A stretch of DNA of 64,000 bases from JBDSSS01 sp963764195 (GCA_963764195.1 CAVXRG010000004.1:266991-330990), one strand, 5' to 3'; shown: positions 1-7,090, counted from the stretch's first letter. Notes: generated by a model not told the origin, from the sequence alone. Numbers and translations are program-made.

Positions 1-104
1 GCGGCGACCAGCCCGTCGTGCAGCCGGTCGAGCCGGTCCGGGTCGCCCGGGACGGTTCGGGTCAGCGCGTCGAGAAGGCGCGGGTCGGGCTGGGGGTCGT
101 TCAT
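1..104 (-). CDS. Partial gene after the sigma factor, N-terminus only
   Basis: The window edge cuts this leftward gene; only about 34 codons are present. ATG at 104 gives MNDPQPDPRLLDALTRTVPG and then DPDRLDRLHDGLVA. It starts 5 bases after the stop of the sigma-factor gene, so the two are probably one transcript. In related actinobacteria a gene in this position can encode a second methylated-DNA-cysteine methyltransferase-like protein with a similar Asp/Leu/Arg-rich N-terminal helix; that is recollection, and the catalytic part lies outside the window. An anti-sigma factor is the main alternative. Confidence 0.5.
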   Translation of the reverse strand, partial: MNDPQPDPRLLDALTRTVPGDPDRLDRLHDGLVA

Positions 105-109
105 CGTGG

Positions 110-646
110 TCACTGCTCCAGTTCGGGGAGGTAGGTGCGGCGGAGGGCAGCGATCCCATCGGCGCTCGCACGCCGGGAGGCGGCCGCGCTGCCGCCCACG
201 ATCGCCGCGACCTCGTCGTGAGGCAGGCCGGCGACGTGGTGGTAGGCGACGCAGAGCCGCTGCTTCGTCGGCAGCCCGGCCAGCGCCGACCAGAGCCGCT
301 CGTCACCGAGCCGCGCCCCCGGGCCGTCGTCCGGGTGAGCCGGCTGCTCCGGCAGCTCAGCGACCGGCACGGCGTGCCGGGCCTGGTGGCGCCGGACGTC
401 GATGGCCTTGCGGTGGGCCACCGTCACGAGCCACGCCCGCACGTTCGCGTCGTCCGGGAGGCCCGGCCAGCTCCGGAGGGCGGCGAGGAAGGTCTCCGAC
501 CAGGCGTCCTGCGCCTCGATCGGCCCGAGCACGGCCCGGCATACCCGGAGCACGACGGCCCCGTGGTCGGTCACGGCCTGTTCGAAGGGGTGCTGCATGC
601 CCGGTAGACGCTCCGGCCCGTCGTCGTGTGAGGTCCGGGTCAGCAT
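110..646 (-). CDS. ECF-type sigma-70 family RNA polymerase sigma factor
   Basis: Directs RNA polymerase to an alternative promoter set. A region 2-like segment covers about residues 22-92 (DAWSETFLAALRSWPGL, then RAWLVTVAHRKAIDVRRHQA) and a region 4-like helix-turn-helix about 116-170 (LAGLPTKQRLCVAYHHVAGL, then a helix with AAASRRASADGIAALRR). At 178 residues it is normal for an ECF factor. Two starts are possible: ATG at 646 or ATG at 598 (MQHPFEQAV); neither has a strong ribosome site, and the homologous part begins near the second. No anti-sigma factor is visible unless it is the cut gene downstream. The neighbouring alkyltransferase suggests, but does not prove, a role in DNA-alkylation stress. 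Confidence 0.85.
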   Translation of the reverse strand: MLTRTSHDDGPERLPGMQHPFEQAVTDHGAVVLRVCRAVLGPIEAQDAWSETFLAALRSWPGLPDDANVRAWLVTVAHRKAIDVRRHQARHAVPVAELPEQPAHPDDGPGARLGDERLWSALAGLPTKQRLCVAYHHVAGLPHDEVAAIVGGSAAASRRASADGIAALRRTYLPELEQ

Positions 647-715
647 GACAGGACGGCGGGCGGGAGGCCGGACCGCGATCGGTGGGGCGGGTGAGCGGCA
701 TACCCTGCGGTCGGG

Positions 716-1225
716 TCAGAAGAGCCGGCCCACCGCCTCGGGCGCGGGCTCCTCGAGGGCCAGCAGGAAGCGCTTGCGTGCGAGCCCGCCCGCGTAGCCG
801 ACGAGCGAGCCGTCGGCGCCGATGACGCGATGGCACGGGATGACGAGCGCGATGGGGTTGCGTCCGTTGACGGTGCCGACGGCCTGAGCGAGGTTGCGGT
901 CACCGAGCGCGGCCGCGAGCTCGCCGTAGGAGCGGGTCTCGCCGTAGGGGATCTCCCGCAGCAGCGACCACACCTGCTGGTGGAAGGACTCCCCTCGGGG
1001 GGCGAGCGGCAGGTCGAAACCGGTGAGGTCACCCGCAAAGTACGCCGCGAGCTGGGCGGCGGCGCTCGCGAAGGGCTCCTCGGCCGGGTTGCCCGCCTCA
1101 CCGAACGCCTCGGCGGGCGGACGGTGGGCGGCGTCGTCCATCAGCACGTGGGTGATGGCGCCGTCGGCGGCGACGACGGTGAGTGAGCCGATCGGCGAGC
1201 CGACCAGCACGTGTCGTGGGCCCAC
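716..1225 (-). CDS. ogt: Methylated-DNA-[protein]-cysteine S-methyltransferase
   Basis: Repairs O6-alkylguanine by moving the alkyl group to its own cysteine, a single-use reaction. The active-site motif IPCHRVIG is present with Cys at residue 131, followed by the GYAGGLARKRFLLALE helix typical of the family. The helix-turn-helix that binds DNA is about residues 80-120. The length, 169 residues, is that of an Ogt protein without the Ada regulatory domain. The start is GTG at 1225 (VGPRHVLVGSPIGSL). It begins 5 bases after the stop of the upstream cation-transporter gene and reads toward the sigma factor, so the three may share a transcript. Confidence 0.93.
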   Translation of the reverse strand: MGPRHVLVGSPIGSLTVVAADGAITHVLMDDAAHRPPAEAFGEAGNPAEEPFASAAAQLAAYFAGDLTGFDLPLAPRGESFHQQVWSLLREIPYGETRSYGELAAALGDRNLAQAVGTVNGRNPIALVIPCHRVIGADGSLVGYAGGLARKRFLLALEEPAPEAVGRLF

Positions 1226-1230
1226 CGCGC

Positions 1231-2250
1231 TCAGGACCCGGCAGGCGGGTCGGCTCGGTGGACGGACTCGTGCGACGCGAGGATCTCGTCGTGGGTGGGC
1301 ACGGGGAACTCCGCCGAGAAGTCGCCGTAGGCGCGCGGGTCCTCAGTCGGCTCGAGATGGCAGGTGAGGGCGACGTCGGAGAAGGTCTCGTGCACGGCGG
1401 CCTCGACGTCCTCCATGAGGTCGTGCCCCTGCTGCACCGACCAGGCTCCCGGGACGAGCACGTGCACCTCGGCGAAGCGGTGGTGCCCGGAGACCCGGGT
1501 CCGCAGGGCGTGGAAGTGGACGTCGGGGGTGACGAAGCGGGCCAGGGTGTCGGCGATCGAGCGGTTCTCCTGCTTCGTCATCGAGATGTCCATCAGGCCC
1601 TCGACCGACTCCTTGAGCAGCGTGTAGCCGGTGAAGACGATGTTGAGCCCGACGAGGAAGGCGATGACGGGGTCGAGCCGCTGGATGCCGGTGAGGGCGA
1701 CGAGCAGGACCCCGACGACGACCCCGGCCGAGGTGTAGACGTCGGTCATCAGGTGCTTGCCGTCGGCCGTGAGCGTCAGGGAGCGGTGCCGTCTCCCCGC
1801 TCGCAGCAGCACGACGGCGACGACGCCGTTGACGACGGACGCGACGATCGAGACGGCGAGGCCGATCCCGACGTTCTCGATCGGCCGGGGATGCAGGAAG
1901 CGGTCGACGGCTGCCCACATGATCGCCAGGGCCGCGATGAAGATCATCTGACCCTCGACAGCGGCCGAGAAGTACTCGGCCTTGCTGTGCCCGTAGTGGT
2001 GGTTCTTGTCCGCCGGCATCGCGGCAACCTTGAGGGCGATGAGCACGGCCACCGCCGCGACGAGGTTGACAACGGACTCGGCGGCATCGGACAGCAGGCC
2101 GACGGAGCCGGTGATCCGCCAGGCGACGAACTTGAGCGTGATCGTCGCGATCGCGGCACCAATCGCGAGATAGGCGAAGCGGCTGAGGTCGCGGGTGCGC
2201 AGGACGCGGTCAGCCGGTCCGCTCACGGGTGAGGGTGGAGGTGTGGACAC
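1231..2250 (-). CDS. Cation diffusion facilitator family transporter
   Basis: Membrane exporter of divalent metal ions (Zn, Co, Fe or Mn; the metal cannot be told from sequence), driven by proton antiport. Six membrane segments lie between about residues 25 and 215, with the acidic SDAAESVVNL motif in segment 2, HHYGHSKAEYF after it, and the metal-site pattern DGKHLMTDVYTSAG in segment 5. A C-terminal cytoplasmic domain of about 120 residues carries His- and Glu-rich stretches (HFHALRTRVSGHHRFAEVHV) typical of CDF metal sensing. I use GTG at 2250 (VSTPPPSPVSG), which has a GGGGGC purine run before it; an open frame continues upstream but without family similarity. 339 residues. Confidence 0.9.
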   Translation of the reverse strand: MSTPPPSPVSGPADRVLRTRDLSRFAYLAIGAAIATITLKFVAWRITGSVGLLSDAAESVVNLVAAVAVLIALKVAAMPADKNHHYGHSKAEYFSAAVEGQMIFIAALAIMWAAVDRFLHPRPIENVGIGLAVSIVASVVNGVVAVVLLRAGRRHRSLTLTADGKHLMTDVYTSAGVVVGVLLVALTGIQRLDPVIAFLVGLNIVFTGYTLLKESVEGLMDISMTKQENRSIADTLARFVTPDVHFHALRTRVSGHHRFAEVHVLVPGAWSVQQGHDLMEDVEAAVHETFSDVALTCHLEPTEDPRAYGDFSAEFPVPTHDEILASHESVHRADPPAGS

Positions 2251-2402
2251 GCCCCCAGTGTCCCAAAGGACCGCCCCGGTGTGCGCCAGCAGCCCGCCCG
2301 TCGAGAGGCGCGGTGGCCGCCACATCCCTGGGGGTGTGGTGGGGATCGGCCGCGACGGGGTACTGCCACCGTGACCTATTCACTCCGGAAAGGAGCCCGA
2401 TC

Positions 2403-2597
2403 ATGGGTGCAGTTGACAAGGCCAAGAACCTCGCTGAGGACCTCACGGGCAAGTCCAAGGAAGCCACCGGCAAGGTCACCGACAATGAGCGACTCGAGGC
2501 GGATGGCCAGTCAGACCAGGCCGAAGCCGACCTCAAGCAGCGGGGTGAGAAGTTCAAGGACGCGGGCGACGACGTCAAGGACGCCTTCAACCGCTGA
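2403..2597 (+). CDS. CsbD family small stress protein
   Basis: 64-residue hydrophilic, highly charged protein (MGAVDKAKNLAEDLTGKSKE and so on) with the KAKN...GKSKEATGKVT repeat pattern of the CsbD family, which is induced in general stress responses in many bacteria; the molecular role is unknown. A clear ribosome site, GAAAGGAG, lies 8 bases before ATG 2403. It is a single-gene unit facing the ANTAR gene, with a hairpin between them. Confidence 0.9.
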   Translation: MGAVDKAKNLAEDLTGKSKEATGKVTDNERLEADGQSDQAEADLKQRGEKFKDAGDDVKDAFNR

Positions 2598-2609
2598 TCC
2601 TGTCGGTGG

Positions 2610-2641
2610 GCGAGCCGGGTTCCCTCGGGGGCCCGGCTTGC
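2610..2641. terminator. Hairpin between convergent csbD and ANTAR genes
   Basis: Inverted repeat with arms GCGAGCCGGG (2610-2619) and CCCGGCTTGC (2632-2641), one mismatch, in the 57-base gap between two convergent stops. There is no T-tract, as usual in high-GC actinobacteria. It can serve both strands. Confidence 0.6.
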
Positions 2642-2654
2642 TTCCTGTCCGGGC

Positions 2655-2978
2655 TCAGTCGGCGGAGCCACCAGGGGCCGTGAGCGGCAGGACACGGGTG
2701 CGGGCCACCTCGTGGGCGACGTCCTCGATCGAGTGGCAGGTCCGTCTGCTCGCCTCGAGCAGAAGCCGGTGGGCATCGCCCTCGTCGAGGTGACCGATGG
2801 CCATGACGATGCCGATCGCGATGCCGACCTCACGCTCCTGCTTCACGCGGGTTCTGAGGTCGTCCACGGTGCGCTCGGCCGCGGCGAGTCGGTCGACCAG
2901 GTCGGCCGGGGGCCCACCCGTGGGCGGCAGGGTGGGCGGTCTGCGTGCCGGCCGATCCGTCGTGGTGTGGTGCGCCAT
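2655..2978 (-). CDS. ANTAR domain protein (RNA-binding antiterminator type)
   Basis: 107 residues. A short Pro/Thr-rich N-terminus and a coiled coil (DLVDRLAAAERTVDDLRTRV) precede a C-terminal ANTAR three-helix domain (GIAIGIVMAIGHLDEGDAHR, then LLLEASRRTCHSIEDVAHEV). ANTAR proteins bind paired hairpins in nascent RNA and prevent termination; partners are usually GAF or response-regulator domains, but here the domain is alone, so the signal input is not visible. ATG 2978 has AGAGGA 8 bases upstream; an in-frame start 60 bases earlier lacks one. It lies just downstream of tRNA-Lys on the same strand. Confidence 0.8.
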   Translation of the reverse strand: MAHHTTTDRPARRPPTLPPTGGPPADLVDRLAAAERTVDDLRTRVKQEREVGIAIGIVMAIGHLDEGDAHRLLLEASRRTCHSIEDVAHEVARTRVLPLTAPGGSAD

Positions 2979-3113
2979 TGCTTCAGTCCTCTCGGATCGG
3001 GCACGAGCGGCACACTGCTGGACCGGACGACCTGTCAACGATAACCCTGCGGCGGCGCGACGAGGAGGGGCGAGCGACGTGACCTCGACGACATCGAGGG
3101 AAGGGCTGTGAGG

Positions 3114-3186
3114 TGGGCCCCGTCGGGCTCGAACCGACGACCGGCGGATTAAAAGTCCGATGCTCTACCGACTGAGCTAGAGGCCC
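3114..3186 (-). tRNA. tRNA-Lys (anticodon TTT)
   Basis: Reads on the minus strand from 3186 to 3114, 73 nt. Acceptor stem GGGCCTC with GGGGCCC (one T-G pair), D-loop AGCTCAGTCGGTAGAGC, anticodon loop CTTTTAA (anticodon TTT), T-arm GTCGG-TTCGAGC-CCGAC. The CCA end is not encoded as a complete triplet-perfect tail (CACC follows). Confidence 0.97.
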
Positions 3187-3345
3187 GGGTGCGGGGTGCG
3201 ATCGCACCACGCGGTGGTCAGTATGCCGCACGTCGCGGTCCGTGAGTCACCCGCGGCCCCGCGGTCGGGGCCGACGGCGTCATGGCCGTGCGTGATGGTG
3301 TATCTCTGGAGGGCCCCGACCATCTACCGCTGCAGGAGGACCCGC

Positions 3346-3867
3346 ATGAGCCTCGACCGTCCCGTCGCACCCCACCCCTACGAGATGCTTCCGGAGGTGG
3401 CGTCCTTCACGGTGACGAGCGACGACGTGCAGGACGGCGCGCCGCTCAAGGACGACCAGGTCGCTGCTGCAGGCAACACCTCCCCCCAGCTGTCGTGGAG
3501 TGGGGCGCCGGAGGGGACCCAGAGCTACGTGGTGACCTGCTTCGACCCCGACGCGCCGACGCCGTCCGGGTTCTGGCACTGGGTGCTCGTCGACCTGCCG
3601 GCCGACGTGACCTCCCTCGACACCGGCGCGGCGGCCGGTGACCTTCCCGGCCCGGCCTTCCACGTGCGCAACGACGGTGGTGAGTCAGGCTTCATGGGCG
3701 CGGCCCCGCCCGAGGGAGACATGCCGCACCGCTACTTCTTCGTCGTTCACGCCGTCTCCGAGCCGAGCCTCGGCGTCGACGCGTCCGCGTCGCCGGCGGT
3801 CGTGTCGTTCAACCTCGTCTTCAAGACGCTCGGTCGGGCCGTGCTGCACGGCACCTACCAGCACTGA
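3346..3867 (+). CDS. YbhB/YbcL family phosphatidylethanolamine-binding-like protein
   Basis: 173-residue soluble protein of the PEBP/RKIP fold. Family motifs are present: SPQLSWSGAPEGTQSYVVTC at about residues 45-64, the DPDAPTPSGFWHWVLVDLP ligand-pocket motif, and HRYFFVVHAVSEPSLGVD near the C-terminus. Bacterial members have no settled function; ligand binding and kinase-inhibitor-like roles have been proposed. ATG 3346 is preceded by CAGGAGGA at good distance. The gene stands alone, and its stop codon lies inside the first unit of a 15-bp tandem repeat. Confidence 0.92.
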   Translation: MSLDRPVAPHPYEMLPEVASFTVTSDDVQDGAPLKDDQVAAAGNTSPQLSWSGAPEGTQSYVVTCFDPDAPTPSGFWHWVLVDLPADVTSLDTGAAAGDLPGPAFHVRNDGGESGFMGAAPPEGDMPHRYFFVVHAVSEPSLGVDASASPAVVSFNLVFKTLGRAVLHGTYQH

Positions 3868-3939
3868 GCCGGCCAGCACCGAGCGGGCCAGCACCGAGCC
3901 GGCCAGCACTGAGCCGGCCAGCACTGAGCCGGCCGGGCC
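3859..3939. repeat. 15-bp tandem repeat (CCGGCCAGCACTGAG), about five units
   Basis: Units at 3859-3868 (partial), 3869-3883, 3884-3898, 3899-3913, 3914-3928 and a partial unit after that, differing at one or two positions (T/C, C/G). The first unit contains the last codons and TGA stop of the PEBP gene. Each unit contains GGCC palindromes, so the transcript could fold, but I see no single strong stem. No gene lies between 3868 and 4017. Confidence 0.85.
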
Positions 3940-4017
3940 GGGGTGACTCGCCGCCCCGACAGGGGTGAGGCGACGAGCCACCGGTCAGTGGGCCTCAGTG
4001 GGCCGGCGTGAGCCGGG

Positions 4018-4191
4018 TCAGCGGCTGAAGAGCCGGCCGAAGAAGCCGGACGAGCCGGAGGCGGAGGCCTCGTCGGCGTGGCCCGGGCAGCGCTGCGACT
4101 TCGGCACGTTGGCCATCACCTGGTCGACGTGCTGGCCACAGCCCGCCCAGGTCGTCTTGCCACAGGTGCGGCAGGTGGCAGGTCGGCACAT
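4018..4191 (-). CDS. Small four-cysteine protein, CRPATCRTCGKTTWAGCGQH type
   Basis: 57 residues. The N-terminal half, MCRPATCRTCGKTTWAGCGQ then HVDQVMANVPKSQRCPGH, has Cys at 2, 7, 10, 18 and 33 plus His, a pattern that could bind zinc or another metal; the C-terminal half is Ser/Gly-rich and ends GFFGRLFSR. I recall similar very short proteins in many actinobacteria without known function. ATG 4191 has a strong AAGGAG ribosome site 8 bases upstream, so it is a real gene despite its size. It follows the beta-lactamase/rhodanese gene by about 67 bases upstream-to-start and may share its sulfur- or metal-related context. Confidence 0.8.
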   Translation of the reverse strand: MCRPATCRTCGKTTWAGCGQHVDQVMANVPKSQRCPGHADEASASGSSGFFGRLFSR

Positions 4192-4258
4192 GATGTTTCT
4201 CCTTCTCGTGCGGTCGGCTCCGTGCCGACACGTGGTTGGGGTGGTTCGGGCGAGGGGG

Positions 4259-5623
4259 TCAGGCGGCCGGCGTGATGGGTAGGCCCGACACGGCAGCGTG
4301 CTCATCGAAGCTGTCGTCGACGGCCACCACGTGGCGGCCACGGGCGGCGAGGACGGAGGCGGCGACCGAAGCCCGGTAGCCGCCGGCGCAGTGGACCCAC
4401 AGCTCGCCCACGGGCACGTCGTCCAGGCGGTCGAGGATCTCGTGGATCGGGATGTTGACGGCGCCCTCGATGTGGCCGGCGCCGAACTCGGACGCACGGC
4501 GGACGTCGAGGATGACGACGTCGCGGTGGTGGCGGACCTGGGCGAGGTCGGCGAACTCGGCCCGCTCGAAGGAGCCGAGCGGCGCATCGGTCCAGTCCGC
4601 GGGGGTCCCGCTCGCGGCGCCCTCGAGGTCGTCGATGCCGATCCGGACCAGCTCACGCTGGGCCTCGGCGACCTGCTCGGGAGACTCGCCGAGCAGGGTG
4701 AGCGGCGTGCCCCAGGGGATGAGCCAGCCGAGGTAGGTGGCGAACTGCCCGTCGACACCGAAGTTGAGGGTGCCGGTGACGTGCCCAGCGGCATACGCGG
4801 TGCGGCTGCGCAGGTCGACGACCCACTCTCCGTCGGCGATCCGTCCGGCGAGCACGGCCTTGTCGGCCGACTCGGGGGCGCTCAGGTCCGGTGCTCCCGG
4901 TCCGGCGCTGTTGGCCGGGGCCATGTGCGCGTAGTAGGCCGGGTAGGCGTCGAGGCCGGCGAGGGTCTCGGCGACCCAGCGCTCCTCGGCCTGGGTCAGG
5001 GCAGGGTTGGACTGCTTCTCGCGGCCGATGGTCGACGCGGTCGTGTCCCCGGTCGACCCGGCGGAGCAGAAGCTGCCGAAGCCGTGGGTCGGGAGCACCT
5101 GGGCGTCGTCCGGCAGCTCACCGGCCAGCCGGTGGGCCGAGGCGAACTGATGGTGGACGAGGTCGTCGGTGTGCGCGTGACCCAGCAGGTCTGGACGACC
5201 CGTCGCCCCGAAGAGCAGCGACCCGCCGGTGAAGACCCCGACCGGCTCGCCGTCGGAGGAGAGGGCATAGGACAGGTGGGTGTAGGTGTGGCCGGGAGTC
5301 GCGATGACCCGGACCACGAGCGAGGGGGAGACCTCGATCCGGTCACCGTCGCCGACGGGGATGTGCTCGAAGCTCACCTCGTCGTCACCGTTGACGTGGT
5401 AGGCCGCGCCCGTCGCCTGGGCGAGGGCCCAGCCGCCGGTGACGTAGTCGTTGTGGATGTGGGTCTCGAAGACGTGGGTGATCGTGACACCAGCGTCGGC
5501 GGCCAGCGCCAGCACGCGGTCGATGTCGCGCTGCGGGTCGACGACGAGGGCGACGCGACCGTCGTGGGCGAGGTAGCTCCGGTCGCCCAGGGTGGGGGTG
5601 TCGATCGGGACGATGGCGGCCAT
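4259..5623 (-). CDS. Metallo-beta-lactamase fold / double rhodanese fusion (persulfide dioxygenase-like)
   Basis: Handles reactive sulfur: MBL-rhodanese fusions oxidise low-molecular-weight persulfides and transfer sulfane sulfur. The MBL domain is about residues 1-250 with the metal motif THIHNDY (H55-x-H57-x-D59), then HTYTHLSYAL and THGFG. Two rhodanese domains follow, about 270-360 and 365-450. The second keeps the catalytic-loop cysteine (LWVHCAGGYRAS); the first has LLGES in that place and looks inactive. ATG 5623 follows AAAGGA; the frame stays open upstream but without homology. 454 residues. A CsoR/CstR-type palindrome sits 45 bases upstream, so induction by persulfide or copper is likely. 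Confidence 0.9.
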   Translation of the reverse strand: MAAIVPIDTPTLGDRSYLAHDGRVALVVDPQRDIDRVLALAADAGVTITHVFETHIHNDYVTGGWALAQATGAAYHVNGDDEVSFEHIPVGDGDRIEVSPSLVVRVIATPGHTYTHLSYALSSDGEPVGVFTGGSLLFGATGRPDLLGHAHTDDLVHHQFASAHRLAGELPDDAQVLPTHGFGSFCSAGSTGDTTASTIGREKQSNPALTQAEERWVAETLAGLDAYPAYYAHMAPANSAGPGAPDLSAPESADKAVLAGRIADGEWVVDLRSRTAYAAGHVTGTLNFGVDGQFATYLGWLIPWGTPLTLLGESPEQVAEAQRELVRIGIDDLEGAASGTPADWTDAPLGSFERAEFADLAQVRHHRDVVILDVRRASEFGAGHIEGAVNIPIHEILDRLDDVPVGELWVHCAGGYRASVAASVLAARGRHVVAVDDSFDEHAAVSGLPITPAA

Positions 5624-5667
5624 CGGCGGTCCTTTCGCATGGCGGGAGGTGTCGGTGCGCGACCAAT

Positions 5668-5683
5668 ATACCCATGGGGGTAT
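5668..5683. promoter_or_regulatory. CsoR/CstR-type operator upstream of the MBL-rhodanese gene
   Basis: The 16-base near-palindrome ATACCCATGGGGGTAT has the ATACCC...GGGTAT end pattern of operators bound by CsoR (copper) and CstR (persulfide) repressors. It stands 45 bases before the ATG of a persulfide-handling gene. The family link is recalled; no CsoR/CstR gene is in this window. Confidence 0.6.
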
Positions 5684-5725
5684 CCGAAACCTAATGGGGT
5701 CCGGTCCGATCCGGGTCGGTGGGGT

Positions 5726-5731
5726 TAGCCT
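5726..5731 (+). promoter_or_regulatory. -10 element TAGCCT, leaderless start for 5739
   Basis: TAGCCT ends 7 bases before ATG 5739, so transcription would begin at or next to the start codon. No ribosome site is visible. It belongs to a repeated pattern in this window. Confidence 0.5.
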
Positions 5732-5738
5732 GCGGGTC

Positions 5739-6350
5739 ATGAGCGAGAGCGAGCGCCGGGGTCCACGCCGGCCGGCCTTCTTCAGCCCCAAGGCCCTCGA
5801 GGCGCACGGAGGTGCCTACGACCCGGCCAAGGAGATCGAGGCCGCCCACGAGACGGCGGCCGCCCTCGTCCATGCCGGTCGGGCCGCGTCGGACCCCGCC
5901 ACGACCGAGCGCCTCGTCTCCCTCGTCGAGGAGATCGGGCTGTCCACCCTCGCCGAGCTGTGGTCGGCCCGTCCGGCCCGCAGCCTCCCCGGCGCGCTGT
6001 GGCGCCTCTACGTGCTGCGCGAGTGGGTCCGTAGGTCCCCCGTCGAGGCCGGGCGGGAGTATGCCGCCGGCATCCGGTTCACCGGCCCCAACCACGTCGT
6101 GGCCGGGGCCGCGGAGCCGCCCGGGCCGGAGGAGATGAGCCGGGTGATCGACGCGATCCTGCGCGGGGTCTTCGTCGGTGACCTGGCGATCGCTCTCGAG
6201 CGGGCGGCGGCCCTGTGCCGGGTTGTCGCCGCGGGCCGGGCCGACATCGCACCCGGGGACGACTCCGCCGAGCATGCGGCCCACCTGCTCGAGACGGCCG
6301 ACGACCTCAGTGCGTGCGCGCGCCTGCAACGGGCCGCGGCCCTCACCTGA
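5739..6350 (+). CDS. Conserved actinobacterial protein of unknown function
   Basis: 203 residues, soluble, Ala- and Arg-rich, mostly helical. It opens with MSESERRGPRRPAFFSPKAL and contains LWRLYVLREWVRRSP around residues 85-100. No catalytic motif, membrane segment or cysteine cluster is seen. It is transcribed divergently from the MBL-rhodanese gene with 115 bases between, which include the CsoR/CstR-type palindrome and its own -10 element. I remember similar proteins in other Micrococcales but no function. Confidence 0.75.
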   Translation: MSESERRGPRRPAFFSPKALEAHGGAYDPAKEIEAAHETAAALVHAGRAASDPATTERLVSLVEEIGLSTLAELWSARPARSLPGALWRLYVLREWVRRSPVEAGREYAAGIRFTGPNHVVAGAAEPPGPEEMSRVIDAILRGVFVGDLAIALERAAALCRVVAAGRADIAPGDDSAEHAAHLLETADDLSACARLQRAAALT

Positions 6351-6437
6351 ACCACCCCCGTGGCCCCGGCCCTGCTCACACCCGGGAGGGCGGGTCGCCG
6401 TCGGAGCGGCGCGACGCGACGACGGTGTGCACAACCT

Positions 6438-6466
6438 TTGGCATCAGGCGCAGAACGACTTATCCT
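6438..6466 (+). promoter_or_regulatory. Near-consensus promoter without an obvious gene
   Basis: TTGGCA (6438-6443), a 17-base spacer and TATCCT (6461-6466), in an AT-richer patch. It points right into about 440 bases that hold no plausible plus-strand gene before 6917. The transcript would start near 6473, at the foot of a 10-bp closing stem. Confidence 0.5.
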
Positions 6467-6474
6467 TGTGGACG

Positions 6475-6553
6475 CGTCGGGCCGCGGTAGCCCCGGGTCC
6501 CAAATTCAGCCGCTCCGAGCGGCCCAGTGCCGAGAGGTGCTCCCGGCCCGACG
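6475..6553 (+). ncRNA. Possible small structured RNA
   Basis: CGTCGGGCCG (6475-6484) pairs perfectly with CGGCCCGACG (6544-6553). Inside is a GCCGCT-CCG-AGCGGC hairpin. A good promoter stands immediately upstream. I cannot match it to SRP RNA, 6C RNA, tmRNA or RNase P RNA. Alternatively it is the terminator of the leftward gene that ends at 6555. Confidence 0.3.
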
Positions 6554-6554
6554 T

Positions 6555-6818
6555 TCACACTCTCGCGGCTGGTGCGTCCATCGTCACTGCGTGGCTCTCG
6601 ACGGCCGTCGGGATGAGGGCGGTGGTGGCCTCGAGCACGACGGCCTCTCGGCTGGAGCCGCACAGCACCTCGTGCGCGCGCATGTCGGTCTCGACGGAGT
6701 AGTCGGCCCGGCGTGCGGGGCCGGAGAAGCCGCAGGCACCGCAGCGGCCGACCAGGAAGCTGCCGTTGCGCACGACGTCCCAGGGGACGTCGTCAGAAGG
6801 TCCGGCGTGGAGGGACAT
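6555..6818 (-). CDS. Small putative zinc-binding protein, unknown function
   Basis: 87 residues. A CGACG knuckle near residue 24 and a later HEVLCG (RAHEVLCGSSREAVVLEATT) could make a four-ligand zinc site (two Cys plus His/Cys). The rest is short and hydrophilic. ATG 6818 has only a weak GGAC upstream; GTG at 6854 is the other possible start. Codon use looks normal for the window. No family recognised. It lies between two plus-strand genes on the opposite strand. Confidence 0.5.
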   Translation of the reverse strand: MSLHAGPSDDVPWDVVRNGSFLVGRCGACGFSGPARRADYSVETDMRAHEVLCGSSREAVVLEATTALIPTAVESHAVTMDAPAARV

Positions 6819-6904
6819 GCGTCCATGATGCACGCGATCCGGCCCGGAGGGCACCCCCCCGAAATGATCGGGGCATTGCCGTCCACGACCGGTTGCGGGC
6901 CATC

Positions 6905-6910
6905 TACATT
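6905..6910 (+). promoter_or_regulatory. -10 element TACATT, leaderless start for 6917
   Basis: TACATT ends 6 bases before ATG 6917 with no ribosome site between, consistent with leaderless transcription. Confidence 0.45.
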
Positions 6911-6916
6911 TGGCCC

Positions 6917-7090
6917 ATGACCTCAGAGCCGGAGCGCAGCGGGGACCTGCTCGACCCCGCGCTCGCCGACGAGATCGAGCTCGTCAGCAACCTCGTCGTG
7001 GCCGCCTCCACAACCTCGCGGCACTTCACCCCCGACGAGGTCGACGAGCTGCTCGGCGTCACCGAGGACGACCGGCCCGCTGCCGGTTGA
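6917..7090 (+). CDS. Small acidic protein of unknown function
   Basis: 57 residues, strongly acidic: MTSEPERSGDLLDPALADEI, then ELVSNLVVAASTTSRHFTPD and EVDELLGVTEDDRPAAG. It resembles short conserved helical proteins of actinobacteria with the EVDELLGV ending; no function is known to me. A -10 hexamer 6 bases upstream and the coherent amino-acid composition argue that it is real. It precedes the Pit phosphate genes by 87 bases. Confidence 0.55.
   Translation: MTSEPERSGDLLDPALADEIELVSNLVVAASTTSRHFTPDEVDELLGVTEDDRPAAG

Noticed and set aside
1183..2232. Long open frame on the plus strand opposite the cation transporter
   Set aside because: Arg/Gly/Asp-rich antisense translation with no family similarity; the minus-strand transporter has all motifs. 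Typical of GC-rich shadows.
6431..6475. DnaA box / replication origin (TTATCC and TGTGGA fragments)
   Set aside because: The fragments do not make a full TTGTCCACA-type box, no cluster of boxes exists, and no dnaA/dnaN is near.
6475..6916. RNase P RNA, SRP RNA or tmRNA downstream of the orphan promoter
   Set aside because: None of their conserved blocks (for example ACAGAAA of RNase P or GGAAGGAGCAG of SRP) is present.
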